Translations under genes and position numbers: made by a program | The notes under the pieces: generated by a model | Told to the model about the DNA's origin: nothing | Databases searched by the model: none | Seen by the model: only the letters and a program-made list of their open reading frames with translations | Part shown: piece after piece, positions 1-5,493 of the stretch | Layout of the letters: every line of letters begins with the position of its first letter | Numbering within the stretch: position 1 is the stretch's first letter | Source of the DNA: Cyanobium sp. | GTDB taxonomy: Bacteria > Cyanobacteriota > Cyanobacteriia > PCC-6307 > Cyanobiaceae | NCBI GenBank assembly: GCA_014191535.1 | Contig: BJHC01000056.1 | Coordinates: forward strand, 1-7,878 | Direction: 5' to 3' | Length of the DNA: 7,878 nt

Positions 1-495
1 ACGCAGCTGCGGCCGGGGCAACCGGTGCAACTGCTCGCGGAGGACGGCGACCGACCCGTGGCCGAGGGCCGCATCGGCCAGGTGGACCCCGGCGTCAGCG
101 CCGGCACCCAGACCCTGCTGGCCAAGGCCACGATCGACAACAGCGCCGGCCAGCTGCGCAATGGCCAGCGGTTGCGCACCCGGGTGCTGCTGGGCAGCGA
201 GCAGCAGCTGGCGGTGCCGTTTGAGGCGGTGACCCGCCAGTTCGGCCAGGCGTTTGTGTTTGTGGTGGGCAACCTGGCGCAGCTGCGGCAGGATCCGGGC
301 CGCGCCGACCTCAAGGCCCTGGAGCGCCTGCCCAAGAACACCGCCATCGCCCTGCAACGCCCCGTGCAGATCGGCCCCCTGCAGGGCAACCGCTATCCGG
401 TGCTGGAGGGGCTACGGCCCGGGGAGCGGGTGATTGTGTCGGGGGCCATGGGGTTGCGCCACGGCAGCCCGGTGCGGATCAAGGGCCAGGGCTAA
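1..495 (+). CDS. RND/HlyD-family efflux periplasmic adaptor, C-terminal part (5' truncated by window edge)
   Basis: The reading frame is open from base 1, so the true start lies outside the window; the GTG at 25 is simply an internal Val. The visible 164 residues match the end of a membrane-fusion (periplasmic adaptor) protein that links an inner-membrane RND or similar pump to an outer-membrane channel. Visible family marks, in order, are a beta-barrel segment of the type GRIGQVDPGVSAGTQT followed by ATIDNSAGQLRNGQRLRTRV, then VPFEAVTRQFGQAFVFVV, and the membrane-proximal ending with PVLEGLRPGERVIVSG and L-HGSPVRI. The stretch between FVFVVGN and RPVQIG (roughly 35 residues) is longer than usual and charged, probably a loop insertion. 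Substrate cannot be told from this part. The gene ends nine bases before the oppositely oriented hisIE stop, so any partner pump gene must lie upstream, outside the window, or elsewhere. The family is well supported; the specific pump is not. Confidence 0.85.
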   Translation, partial: TQLRPGQPVQLLAEDGDRPVAEGRIGQVDPGVSAGTQTLLAKATIDNSAGQLRNGQRLRTRVLLGSEQQLAVPFEAVTRQFGQAFVFVVGNLAQLRQDPGRADLKALERLPKNTAIALQRPVQIGPLQGNRYPVLEGLRPGERVIVSGAMGLRHGSPVRIKGQG

Positions 496-504
496 GCCAG
501 CGCG

Positions 505-1242
505 CTACTCCCGCCGCGGGGCACCGCGGCGCTGGGCCAGCACCCGCTGCACCTGGCGCCAGCTGACCCCGTGATGGGCCAGGGCCACCTGCAGGTGGAA
601 CAGGATGTCGGCGGCTTCGCCGGCGATCTCCGCAGCGTCGCCGTCCTTGCAGGCCATCACGAATTCGGCGCTCTCCTCCCCGATTTTTTTGAGGATGCGG
701 TTGTCGCCCCCCTCCAGCAGCTTGTTGGTGTAGCTGCCGGACTCGGGCTGATCACGGCGGCCCTCGATCACCCGCATCAGCTCCGTGCACACATCCGCCG
801 GCGGCGGAGCGGCCGCGGGGCCACCGGCGCTGGGGGTGGGAGCGTCGTCGTAGAAGCAGCTGCGGGCGCCGGTGTGGCAAGCCACATCGCCGCGCTGCTC
901 GATCGTCAACAGCAGCACGTCGGCGTCGCAGTCGTAGCGGAGGCCGCGCAGCTGCTGGATGTGGCCACTGGTGGCCCCCTTATGCCAAAGCTCCTGGCGG
1001 GAACGGCTCCAGTAGTGCACCTCTCCGCTGGCGAGGGTGCGCTCGATCGCCTCGCGGTTCATCCAGGCCACCATCAACACGGCGCCATCGAGCCAGTCCT
1101 GCGCCACGGCAGGGATCAGGCCGGCCTCGTTAAAACGCAGGGAGCCGATCAGGGCCGGATCCGGGGCCTGAAATGATGCCTGCAAGGGCGGTGCGTCATC
1201 TGCTCCGATCTTCCCGCAGCAGCCTCCACCGCAACAGCCCAT
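505..1242 (-). CDS. hisIE: Bifunctional phosphoribosyl-AMP cyclohydrolase / phosphoribosyl-ATP pyrophosphatase
   Basis: Catalyses steps 2 and 3 of histidine biosynthesis: the C-terminal HisE domain hydrolyses phosphoribosyl-ATP to phosphoribosyl-AMP, and the N-terminal HisI domain opens the purine ring. Cytoplasmic. Counting from the ATG at 1242 (245 residues), HisI spans about 34-132, with [28 protein letters not shown] and three Cys at 105 (DCDAD), 122 (ACHTG) and 129 (SCF), which are the zinc-ligand positions of the family. A Pro/Ala linker follows (about 134-150), then HisE at about 151-238 with [21 protein letters not shown] (Glu189-Glu190) and EAADILFHL. The first 19 residues, [13 protein letters not shown] and onward, are not part of the HisI domain. 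A TTG at 1185 would begin LQASF, close to where the conserved region begins, so the start is uncertain; no clear ribosome site decides it. Diverges from the QueD-like gene with only five bases between the two ATG codons if the long start is right. Confidence 0.95.
   Translation of the reverse strand: MGCCGGGCCGKIGADDAPPLQASFQAPDPALIGSLRFNEAGLIPAVAQDWLDGAVLMVAWMNREAIERTLASGEVHYWSRSRQELWHKGATSGHIQQLRGLRYDCDADVLLLTIEQRGDVACHTGARSCFYDDAPTPSAGGPAAAPPPADVCTELMRVIEGRRDQPESGSYTNKLLEGGDNRILKKIGEESAEFVMACKDGDAAEIAGEAADILFHLQVALAHHGVSWRQVQRVLAQRRGAPRRE
512..531. terminator. GC hairpin at the adaptor / hisIE convergent junction (candidate terminator)
   Basis: CGCCGCGG (512-519), loop GGCA (520-523), CCGCGGCG (524-531): a perfect 8-base-pair all-GC stem. 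It begins 17 bases past the adaptor stop and lies within the last codons of hisIE (encoding part of RRGAPRRE). No T-tract follows on the + strand. It could stop + strand transcripts before they run into hisIE antisense. Confidence 0.4.
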
Positions 1243-1247
1243 CCGGC

Positions 1248-1709
1248 ATGACCGCCGCCCACACCTGCAGCAAAACCTTCAGCGGCTACCCCTGCTGCCA
1301 TCGCCAGTGGCGCCACCCGGGCCACTGCCGCTTTGTGCACGGCTACAGCCGCAGCTTCACCTGCTGGTTCCAGGCCCAGGAACTCGATCGGCACGGCTTC
1401 GTGGTGGATTTCTCCAGCCTCGGGGCCCTGGAGGCCCAGCTGGCCGAGCAGTTCGACCACACCTTCCTGGTGAATGCCGACGACCCGCTGCTGGAGCAGT
1501 GGCAGGCGTTGCACGCGCAGGGGGCCCTCGACCTGCGGGTGATGGACAACGTGGGCATGGAAGCCAGCGCCCAACTGGTGTGGCAGTGGGCCAATGCCCT
1601 GCTGCAGAGCCGTGAGGGCGGCCGCAGCTGCTGCTGGAAGGTGGAGGCCCGAGAGAACAGCAAAAACGCCGCTTGCTACGAAGCCCTGCCGACTTGGTAC
1701 GCGAACTGA
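1248..1709 (+). CDS. 6-carboxytetrahydropterin synthase (QueD/PTPS) family protein, atypical metal site
   Basis: A 153-residue member of the QueD / 6-pyruvoyl-tetrahydropterin synthase family. Family members act on 7,8-dihydroneopterin triphosphate in queuosine (preQ0) or tetrahydropterin synthesis. Visible features: His18 in PCCHRQ, catalytic-type Cys27 in GHCRFVHGY, His31, the Asp70-His71 pair in FDHTFL, DFSSL at 54-58, and Glu105 as the candidate pterin-binding Glu. The usual C-x3-H-x-H is C-x3-H-x-Y here: Tyr33 replaces the third zinc-ligand His. The protein is longer than E. coli QueD (about 120 residues), mainly through an insertion around [17 protein letters not shown] and the C-terminus, and is rich in His and Cys near the metal site (Cys16, Cys17, His23, His26). 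I chose ATG 1248 because the conserved region begins directly after it; the frame is open back to an ATG at 1173, which would overlap hisIE. Whether it makes preQ0, a tetrahydropterin or something else is unresolved. Confidence 0.85.
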   Translation: MTAAHTCSKTFSGYPCCHRQWRHPGHCRFVHGYSRSFTCWFQAQELDRHGFVVDFSSLGALEAQLAEQFDHTFLVNADDPLLEQWQALHAQGALDLRVMDNVGMEASAQLVWQWANALLQSREGGRSCCWKVEARENSKNAACYEALPTWYAN

Positions 1710-1742
1710 GGTATTCAGTACAACAAGCCGTGCGCGATACAG

Positions 1743-1758
1743 TTCACGAGCTTGTGAA
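1743..1758. promoter_or_regulatory. Imperfect 16-bp palindrome upstream of the small secreted protein gene
   Basis: TTCACGAGCTTGTGAA reads the same on both strands apart from one mismatched pair (G1748/T1753). It lies in the 70-base gap between the QueD-like stop (1709) and the next ATG (1780), about 20 bases ahead of that start. It could be an operator for the downstream gene or a weak hairpin ending the upstream transcript; there is no T-tract. I see no convincing -35/-10 pair here (GATACA at 1736 is a poor -10 candidate). Confidence 0.35.
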
Positions 1759-1779
1759 TCAAACGCTGTGGGTCGCTGG

Positions 1780-2196
1780 ATGCGCTGGTTTGGCTGGGTT
1801 GTTGCTGCACCGATGGCCCTCGGATTGAGCAGCGCCGTGCAAGCACAACAGGCCCAGAAAGAGCCCGCCACCGATCAACAGCTGTTTCTCTATCAAGGCA
1901 TGGGCGCCAATGTGACCTGCAATCTTGTGCTGCAGGGGGTGCCCTTCACCAAAGCGTTCCCAGCAGCGGTGAACATGGTGAGTGGCGCGATCGCGTTTGG
2001 ACACGATTCCACGATCATCCAGTCCGGCAAGCCCGTCAAACTCGACCCGCAGCAACTTCAGAATGGTGCCGCCATTGGCATTGCCGGCAGCGTTTCGAAC
2101 AGCTGCGGCAAAGAATTTAAAGGTGCTGACAAAACAGAGATCGACAAATTAACCGCACAGATCAAACAATCGATCCAAGCTGCACCGAAGCCCTAA
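1780..2196 (+). CDS. Small secreted protein of unknown function
   Basis: 138 residues from ATG 1780; an in-frame GTG at 1768 would add four residues (MGRW). The N-terminus is a plain Sec signal peptide: MRWFGWVVAAPMALGLSSAVQA with probable cleavage after Ala22 (VQA). The mature part of about 116 residues has exactly two cysteines, Cys47 in GMGANVTCNLV and Cys109 in SNSCGKEF, which could form one disulfide in the periplasm. The segment LFLYQGMGANVTCNL followed by GVPF-KAF resembles small secreted proteins I associate with marine Synechococcus, but I cannot name a family or function. The C-terminal 30 residues are Lys/Asp/Gln-rich and look helical. The gene is less GC-rich than its neighbours, with AAA, GAA and ATT codons that are uncommon elsewhere in the window. 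Its TAA directly abuts the chrA stop on the other strand. Confidence 0.75.
   Translation: MRWFGWVVAAPMALGLSSAVQAQQAQKEPATDQQLFLYQGMGANVTCNLVLQGVPFTKAFPAAVNMVSGAIAFGHDSTIIQSGKPVKLDPQQLQNGAAIGIAGSVSNSCGKEFKGADKTEIDKLTAQIKQSIQAAPKP
1987..1994. repeat. HIP1 octamer GCGATCGC
   Basis: Single copy of the highly iterated palindrome typical of many freshwater cyanobacteria. It is inside the small secreted protein gene. I found no second copy in the window, consistent with a picocyanobacterial genome where HIP1 is not enriched; one copy may be chance. Confidence 0.4.
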
Positions 2197-3546
2197 TCAA
2201 CCCCCTGCAGCAAAACCGCCCAGCAGCAGTTGCCGCGCCACACCCAGCACCACCGCGGCGCCAATGAGCTGCAACACCCCCCAGCGCCAGCGCAGCAAGG
2301 CCAGCAGGGAGAGCGCCAGCACGAGCCAGGGAAATAGCGGAGCGGAGCCCGCACTGAACAGCACCGGCTTGGCAAAGAACACCGCCAGGCTGGCGATCAC
2401 CCCCACCAGGGCAGCGGTGATGCCCGCCAGCGGGGCGCCGATGCGCAGGTCGTCGCGGCTGCGCTCCACCAGCGGACCTCCCGCCAGGATGAAGCCAAAG
2501 GACGGCAAAAAGGTGAACCACACCGTGACCAGGGTGGCGGCCACGGCGGCCCCCCAGCTGCCGGGCCCGCCCAAGAGGGTGCTGTGCCAGCCGCCCATGA
2601 AGCCCACGAAGGCCACCACCATGATCAGCGGGCCCGGGGTGGTTTCCCCCAGGGCCAGGCCGTCCAGCATCTGGCTGGCGCTGAGCCAACCGAACTGCTC
2701 CACGGCCCCCTGGGCCACGTAGGGCAGCACCGCATAGGCCCCACCGAAGCTGAGCAGCGCCACGCGGGTGAAGAAGCGGGCCATCAGGGCCAGCGGGCCA
2801 TCCCAACCGCCCCAGACCACCAGCACCGCCAGGGGCAGCAGCAGGGCCAGAGCCCAGACCAGCAGGGTGAGCGCCAAGCGACGGGGGCTAAACCGCGCGT
2901 GATCGGGCGTGGGGGTGGCATCACCGTGGAGCGCTGGCGGGTCATCCGCTTCAGCGGTGGATGCCGCACCACGGGAGCCATGGGCCATGGGCAAGGCCAT
3001 CAAGCCAGGACGCCACTTTCCTGCGGCCCAACCCACCAGGGCCGCCAGGGCGACCACGACGGGATAGGGAAGCCCCAGCCATGCCAGCCCCAGGAAAGCC
3101 GTGATGGCCAGCAGCAGCTGCAGGGGGGTGCGAAGCACGCGGCGGCCCAGGCGCCAAGCCGCCACCACCACGATCGCCAGCACGGCGGGCTTGAGCACCG
3201 CGAACACCGCCGCCAGCACGGGCACCTGTCCCCAGAGCGCATAGGCGGTGGACAGGGCGGTGAGCACCAGCACCGAGGGCAGCACAAACAGCCCGCCGGC
3301 GATCAGCCCCCCTGGCACCCCATGCAGCAACCAACCCAGATAGGTGGCCAGTTGCATGGCCTCCGGACCGGGCAGCAGCATGCAGTAGTTGAGGGCATGC
3401 AGGTAACGGCGTTCCGAGAGCCAGCGGCGGCGCTCCACCAGCTCCCGATGCAGCAGTGCGATCTGGCCGGCGGGCCCCCCGAAGCTCACCCAGCCGAGCT
3501 GCCACCAGAAGCGGGAGGCCTGGGCGAGGGTGAGCGATGGCGTCAT
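2197..3546 (-). CDS. chrA: Chromate transporter family protein, two-domain (long-chain) CHR type
   Basis: 449-residue inner-membrane protein with two homologous CHR domains, as in full-length ChrA. ChrA proteins are described as chromate efflux transporters giving chromate resistance; some homologues may carry other anions. The N-terminal domain (about 8-180) shows FGGPAGQIALLHRELV (22-37) and LPGPEAMQLATYLGW (58-72). The C-terminal domain (about 222-448) shows SFGGAYAVLPYV (266-277), GWLSASQMLDGLALGETTPGPL (286-307) and FVGFMGGW. They are joined by a hydrophilic linker at about 185-222. Length and domain order are normal for the family and both signature motifs are intact. The start ATG at 3546 lies seven bases after the YccF stop on the same strand, so the two are probably one transcript; no Shine-Dalgarno is visible in that C-rich spacer. 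The 3' end abuts the convergent small secreted gene with no gap. Confidence 0.93.
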   Translation of the reverse strand: MTPSLTLAQASRFWWQLGWVSFGGPAGQIALLHRELVERRRWLSERRYLHALNYCMLLPGPEAMQLATYLGWLLHGVPGGLIAGGLFVLPSVLVLTALSTAYALWGQVPVLAAVFAVLKPAVLAIVVVAAWRLGRRVLRTPLQLLLAITAFLGLAWLGLPYPVVVALAALVGWAAGKWRPGLMALPMAHGSRGAASTAEADDPPALHGDATPTPDHARFSPRRLALTLLVWALALLLPLAVLVVWGGWDGPLALMARFFTRVALLSFGGAYAVLPYVAQGAVEQFGWLSASQMLDGLALGETTPGPLIMVVAFVGFMGGWHSTLLGGPGSWGAAVAATLVTVWFTFLPSFGFILAGGPLVERSRDDLRIGAPLAGITAALVGVIASLAVFFAKPVLFSAGSAPLFPWLVLALSLLALLRWRWGVLQLIGAAVVLGVARQLLLGGFAAGG

Positions 3547-3553
3547 GGGGGGC

Positions 3554-3952
3554 TCAGGGCTTGGGCACCACCGTCATGCCGACGGGCGCCAGGGCGATCA
3601 GGGCCAGCTTGATGTGCTGGATGCCGAAGGGGATGCCGATGATTGTGATGAAACAGGCCAGGGCGGAGCCGAGGTGGCCCATGGCCAGCCACCAGCCCGC
3701 CAGCAGAAACCACAGCCCATTGCCCACCAGCCCCAGCGGTCCGGTGCCCAGGTCGGCTCGGCCGGTGAGCTCCCGGCGGCTGATGGCCTCCCGACCAAAC
3801 GGCCACAGGGAAAATCGCGCCAGCACGAAGCAGGACCGGGCCCAGGGCAGCCCCACCACGGTGATGGCGCAGAGGATCCCCGCCAGGGCCCAACCGAGCC
3901 CCATCACCAGACCCCCCAGCACAAACCAGAGCAGGTTGAGCAGCAGTCGCAT
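3554..3952 (-). CDS. yccF: YccF-family inner-membrane protein (DUF307)
   Basis: 132 residues from ATG 3952. The start is chosen because MRLLLNLLWFVLGG matches how family members such as E. coli YccF begin; an in-frame ATG at 3985 would add 11 residues not expected in the family. The protein is two copies of one unit: NLLWFVLGG...GWALAG...ITVVGLPWARSCFVLARFSLWPFGRE (6-55), then NGLWFLLAGWWLA...FITIIGIPFGIQHIKLALIALAPVG (78-125), each predicted to supply about two membrane helices. Function of YccF is unknown; it is an integral cytoplasmic-membrane protein. It is the first gene of a probable two-gene operon with chrA, and is divergent from the M23 peptidase gene across about 100 bases. Family assignment is firm; a link to anion transport is only suggested by the neighbour. 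Confidence 0.88.
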   Translation of the reverse strand: MRLLLNLLWFVLGGLVMGLGWALAGILCAITVVGLPWARSCFVLARFSLWPFGREAISRRELTGRADLGTGPLGLVGNGLWFLLAGWWLAMGHLGSALACFITIIGIPFGIQHIKLALIALAPVGMTVVPKP

Positions 3953-3993
3953 GGGGCCGAGACGGGACACTCCGCTTGGTCGCATAGACGACA

Positions 3994-4010
3994 GACGCGT
4001 CCCACGCGTC
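3994..4010. promoter_or_regulatory. Perfect inverted repeat in the divergent yccF / M23 intergenic region
   Basis: GACGCGT-CCC-ACGCGTC is a perfect 7-base inverted repeat with a 3-base centre. It is placed between two divergent genes (starts at 3952 and 4053), where an operator serving either promoter would sit. A weak -10-like TAAGAT (4017-4022) lies just downstream on the + strand, which would put the repeat over the -35/spacer area. No T-tract follows, so a terminator is unlikely. No regulator can be named from the sequence. Confidence 0.4.
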
Positions 4011-4025
4011 GTAACTTAAGATTCA

Positions 4026-4055
4026 CTTCCGATTTCCGTCGCGGAAGGTGTCTTG
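4026..4055 (+). promoter_or_regulatory. Ribosome binding site of the M23 gene within two alternative hairpins
   Basis: GGAAGG at 4043-4048 is a strong Shine-Dalgarno four bases before the TTG start at 4053 and is the main reason for choosing that start. CGGAAG (4042-4047) is fully complementary to CTTCCG at 4026-4031 (6 bp, 10-base loop). CGGAA (4042-4046) also pairs with TTCCG at 4034-4038 (5 bp plus one wobble, 3-base loop TCG). Either fold would hide the ribosome site. Which one exists depends on the unknown transcription start. Confidence 0.45.
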
Positions 4056-4511
4056 CCCGTCGCCATCCTGATCCCGGCCCTGCAGCTGCTGCATCCGATG
4101 CCAGGGGTGATCACCCAGGGCGTGCGGGCGGGCCACCCCGCCATTGACATCGCCTGCATCCAAGGCACCCCCGTGCGCGCCGCCCACGATGGTCAGGGGC
4201 GCCAGGAGCGCAGCCTCACCCACGGCATCACCTTCGTGCTGCACGGCGAAGACGGCCTGCGCACCAGCTACAGCCATCTGGAGAAGGCCAGCGCGCCCGG
4301 CCCGTTTCGGCGCGGCGATGTGATCGGCAGCTGCGGCAACACCGGCATCTGGAGCAGCGGGCCCCACCTGCATTTCGAATCCAACCGGCCGGAACTGCTG
4401 GGATCGCTCGTGCAGGACGACGTCAAGCCGCTGCCGCTGCTGCCCAGCATCCGCAACATCGGTGGCACCCCAGACGCCATCAAGCCCCAACCGCTGAAGG
4501 CGCAGCGATGA
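4053..4511 (+). CDS. M23 (LytM-type) metallopeptidase domain protein
   Basis: 152 residues from a TTG start supported by GGAAGG four bases upstream; the frame is closed by a TAA at 4017 with no ATG or GTG between. M23 enzymes are zinc endopeptidases that cut peptide cross-links in peptidoglycan. All active-site elements are present: His28 and Asp32 (H-x3-D in GHPAIDIA), His75 (SYSHL), and His105/His107 (SGPHLHFE), preceded by GDVIGSCGNTG at 88-98. The domain fills nearly the whole protein, so there is no coiled coil, LysM or SH3 part. The N-terminus LPVAILIPALQLLHP is only mildly hydrophobic, has no basic n-region, and is not a convincing signal peptide, which is odd for a wall enzyme. It is the first gene of the + strand run, 22 bases before the permease. 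Family is certain; location and substrate are open. Confidence 0.9.
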   Translation: MPVAILIPALQLLHPMPGVITQGVRAGHPAIDIACIQGTPVRAAHDGQGRQERSLTHGITFVLHGEDGLRTSYSHLEKASAPGPFRRGDVIGSCGNTGIWSSGPHLHFESNRPELLGSLVQDDVKPLPLLPSIRNIGGTPDAIKPQPLKAQR

Positions 4512-4533
4512 TGGGCTGATCCGCCCCAAGCGC

Positions 4534-5493
4534 TTGAACCGGCTGGCCACCGCCTGGGCCATCTTTCAGGGCCTGCTGCTGGAGGCGCTGCCGTTTCTGC
4601 TGATCGGGGTGTTGATTGCCGGGCTGGCCCGCTGGCTGAGCCCCGGTGGACGCTGGTTGCAGCGGCTGCCCCAACATCCCCTGCTGGGGCCCCTGGTGGG
4701 GGCGGGCCTGGGCTTTGCCCTGCCGGCCTGTGAGTGCGGCAACGTGCCGGTGGCCCGGCGGCTGCTGGCGGATGGCGCGCCCCTGGGCACCGCCCTGGGG
4801 TTTCTGTTTGCCGCCCCTGTGCTGAACCCGATCGTGCTGGCCAGCACCTGGGCCGCCTTCCCGCATCAACCCTGGCTGCTGGCGGCTCGCCCCCTGGCGG
4901 CCCTGGCGCTGGCCCTCGCGCTCACCACGGTGCTGCGGCAACTGCCGGAGGGGGAACTGCTGGAGCCCGCATTGCTGGAGGAGCGCCGTCTGGGGCAGCC
5001 CCTGGCGGTGGTGGGGCTGCTGGAGCGGCGTTCCGGGCTGGTGGGGGCCGAGCCCGCCGCGGTTCGAGCCACACCAGCCCCGCCGCGCCCGAGCTGGCGC
5101 AGCGTGCTCGACCACAGCAGCCGTGAATTTCTGGATCTGGCCAGCCTGCTGGTGCTGGGCTGCGCCATCGCCGCCGCGGTGCAAACCCTGCTGCCGCGCA
5201 GCTGGTTGCTGGCGGTGGGCGCCACACCCACCCTCTCGGTGCTGAGCCTGATGCTGCTGGCGGTGGTGGTGTCGGTGTGCTCCAGCGTGGATGCCTTCCT
5301 GGCCCTGGGCTTTGCCGCCCAGATCACCCCAGGGGCCCTGCTGGCCTTTCTGGTGCTGGGGCCGGTGGTCGACCTCAAACTGCTTGGACTGTTTGGCGTG
5401 GTGCTGCGGCCGAAGGCGATTGCCCTGACCGCCGCGGCCGCCAGCGTGGTGGTGTTGCTGCTGGGGCAATGGGTCAACCTGGCGCGGCTGTGA
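4534..5493 (+). CDS. COG0701 / ArsP_1-type (DUF318) permease
   Basis: 319-residue integral membrane protein of the permease family that includes Bacillus YcgR, E. coli YraQ and the organoarsenical exporter ArsP. Hallmarks are intact: PFLLIGVLIAG (20-30), GLGFALPACECGNVPVARRLL (58-78, with Cys66 and Cys68), FLFAAPVLNPIV (90-101), SVCSSVDAFLALGF (247-260) and AFLVLGPVVDLK (271-282). About eight membrane helices are suggested, with a hydrophilic central loop at about 135-192. The TTG at 4534 fits the conserved N-terminus (NRLATAWAIFQGLLLEALPF); the frame is open further upstream but offers only a CTG at 4516. No strong ribosome site is seen. The last base of its stop is the first base of the next gene's ATG. 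Substrate is unknown; the TIGR03943 partner and nearby metal ABC permease favour a metal or metalloid over an organic solute, which is inference. Confidence 0.9.
   Translation: MNRLATAWAIFQGLLLEALPFLLIGVLIAGLARWLSPGGRWLQRLPQHPLLGPLVGAGLGFALPACECGNVPVARRLLADGAPLGTALGFLFAAPVLNPIVLASTWAAFPHQPWLLAARPLAALALALALTTVLRQLPEGELLEPALLEERRLGQPLAVVGLLERRSGLVGAEPAAVRATPAPPRPSWRSVLDHSSREFLDLASLLVLGCAIAAAVQTLLPRSWLLAVGATPTLSVLSLMLLAVVVSVCSSVDAFLALGFAAQITPGALLAFLVLGPVVDLKLLGLFGVVLRPKAIALTAAAASVVVLLLGQWVNLARL

Noticed and set aside
571..1176. Long + strand open frame (about 200 codons) opposite hisIE
   Set aside because: It is antisense to a clear hisIE; its Ala/Gly/His/Val-rich translation has no family motif. 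GC-rich codons leave few stops in opposite frames.
1690..1742. Sigma-70 type promoter for the small secreted protein gene
   Set aside because: TTGGTA (1694) and GATACA (1736) are poorly matched and badly spaced, so I did not call a promoter.
1149..1871. - strand open frame opposite the QueD-like gene and the start of the secreted protein gene
   Set aside because: It spans the 3' end of one real gene and the start of another and has no domain character.
2584..3612. Very long + strand open frame (about 340 codons) opposite chrA
   Set aside because: Gln/His/Gly-rich low-complexity translation opposite intact chrA motifs; a shadow of third-position GC bias.
3953..4052. Possible Zur/Fur-type box controlling the metal-linked run
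   Set aside because: I looked for the AT-rich palindrome expected of cyanobacterial Zur or Fur sites here and before 4534 and found none; the repeat present is GC-rich and of a different type.
4480..5469. Long - strand open frame (about 330 codons) opposite the COG0701 permease
   Set aside because: The Gln/His/Gly-rich translation is what the reverse complement of Leu (CTG) codons gives; the + strand permease motifs are decisive.
5277..5492. 72-residue upstream extension of the TIGR03943 protein
   Set aside because: The open frame lies wholly within the permease coding region and its Gly/Arg/Pro-rich translation lacks family similarity; ATG 5493 coincides with the expected N-terminal membrane segment.
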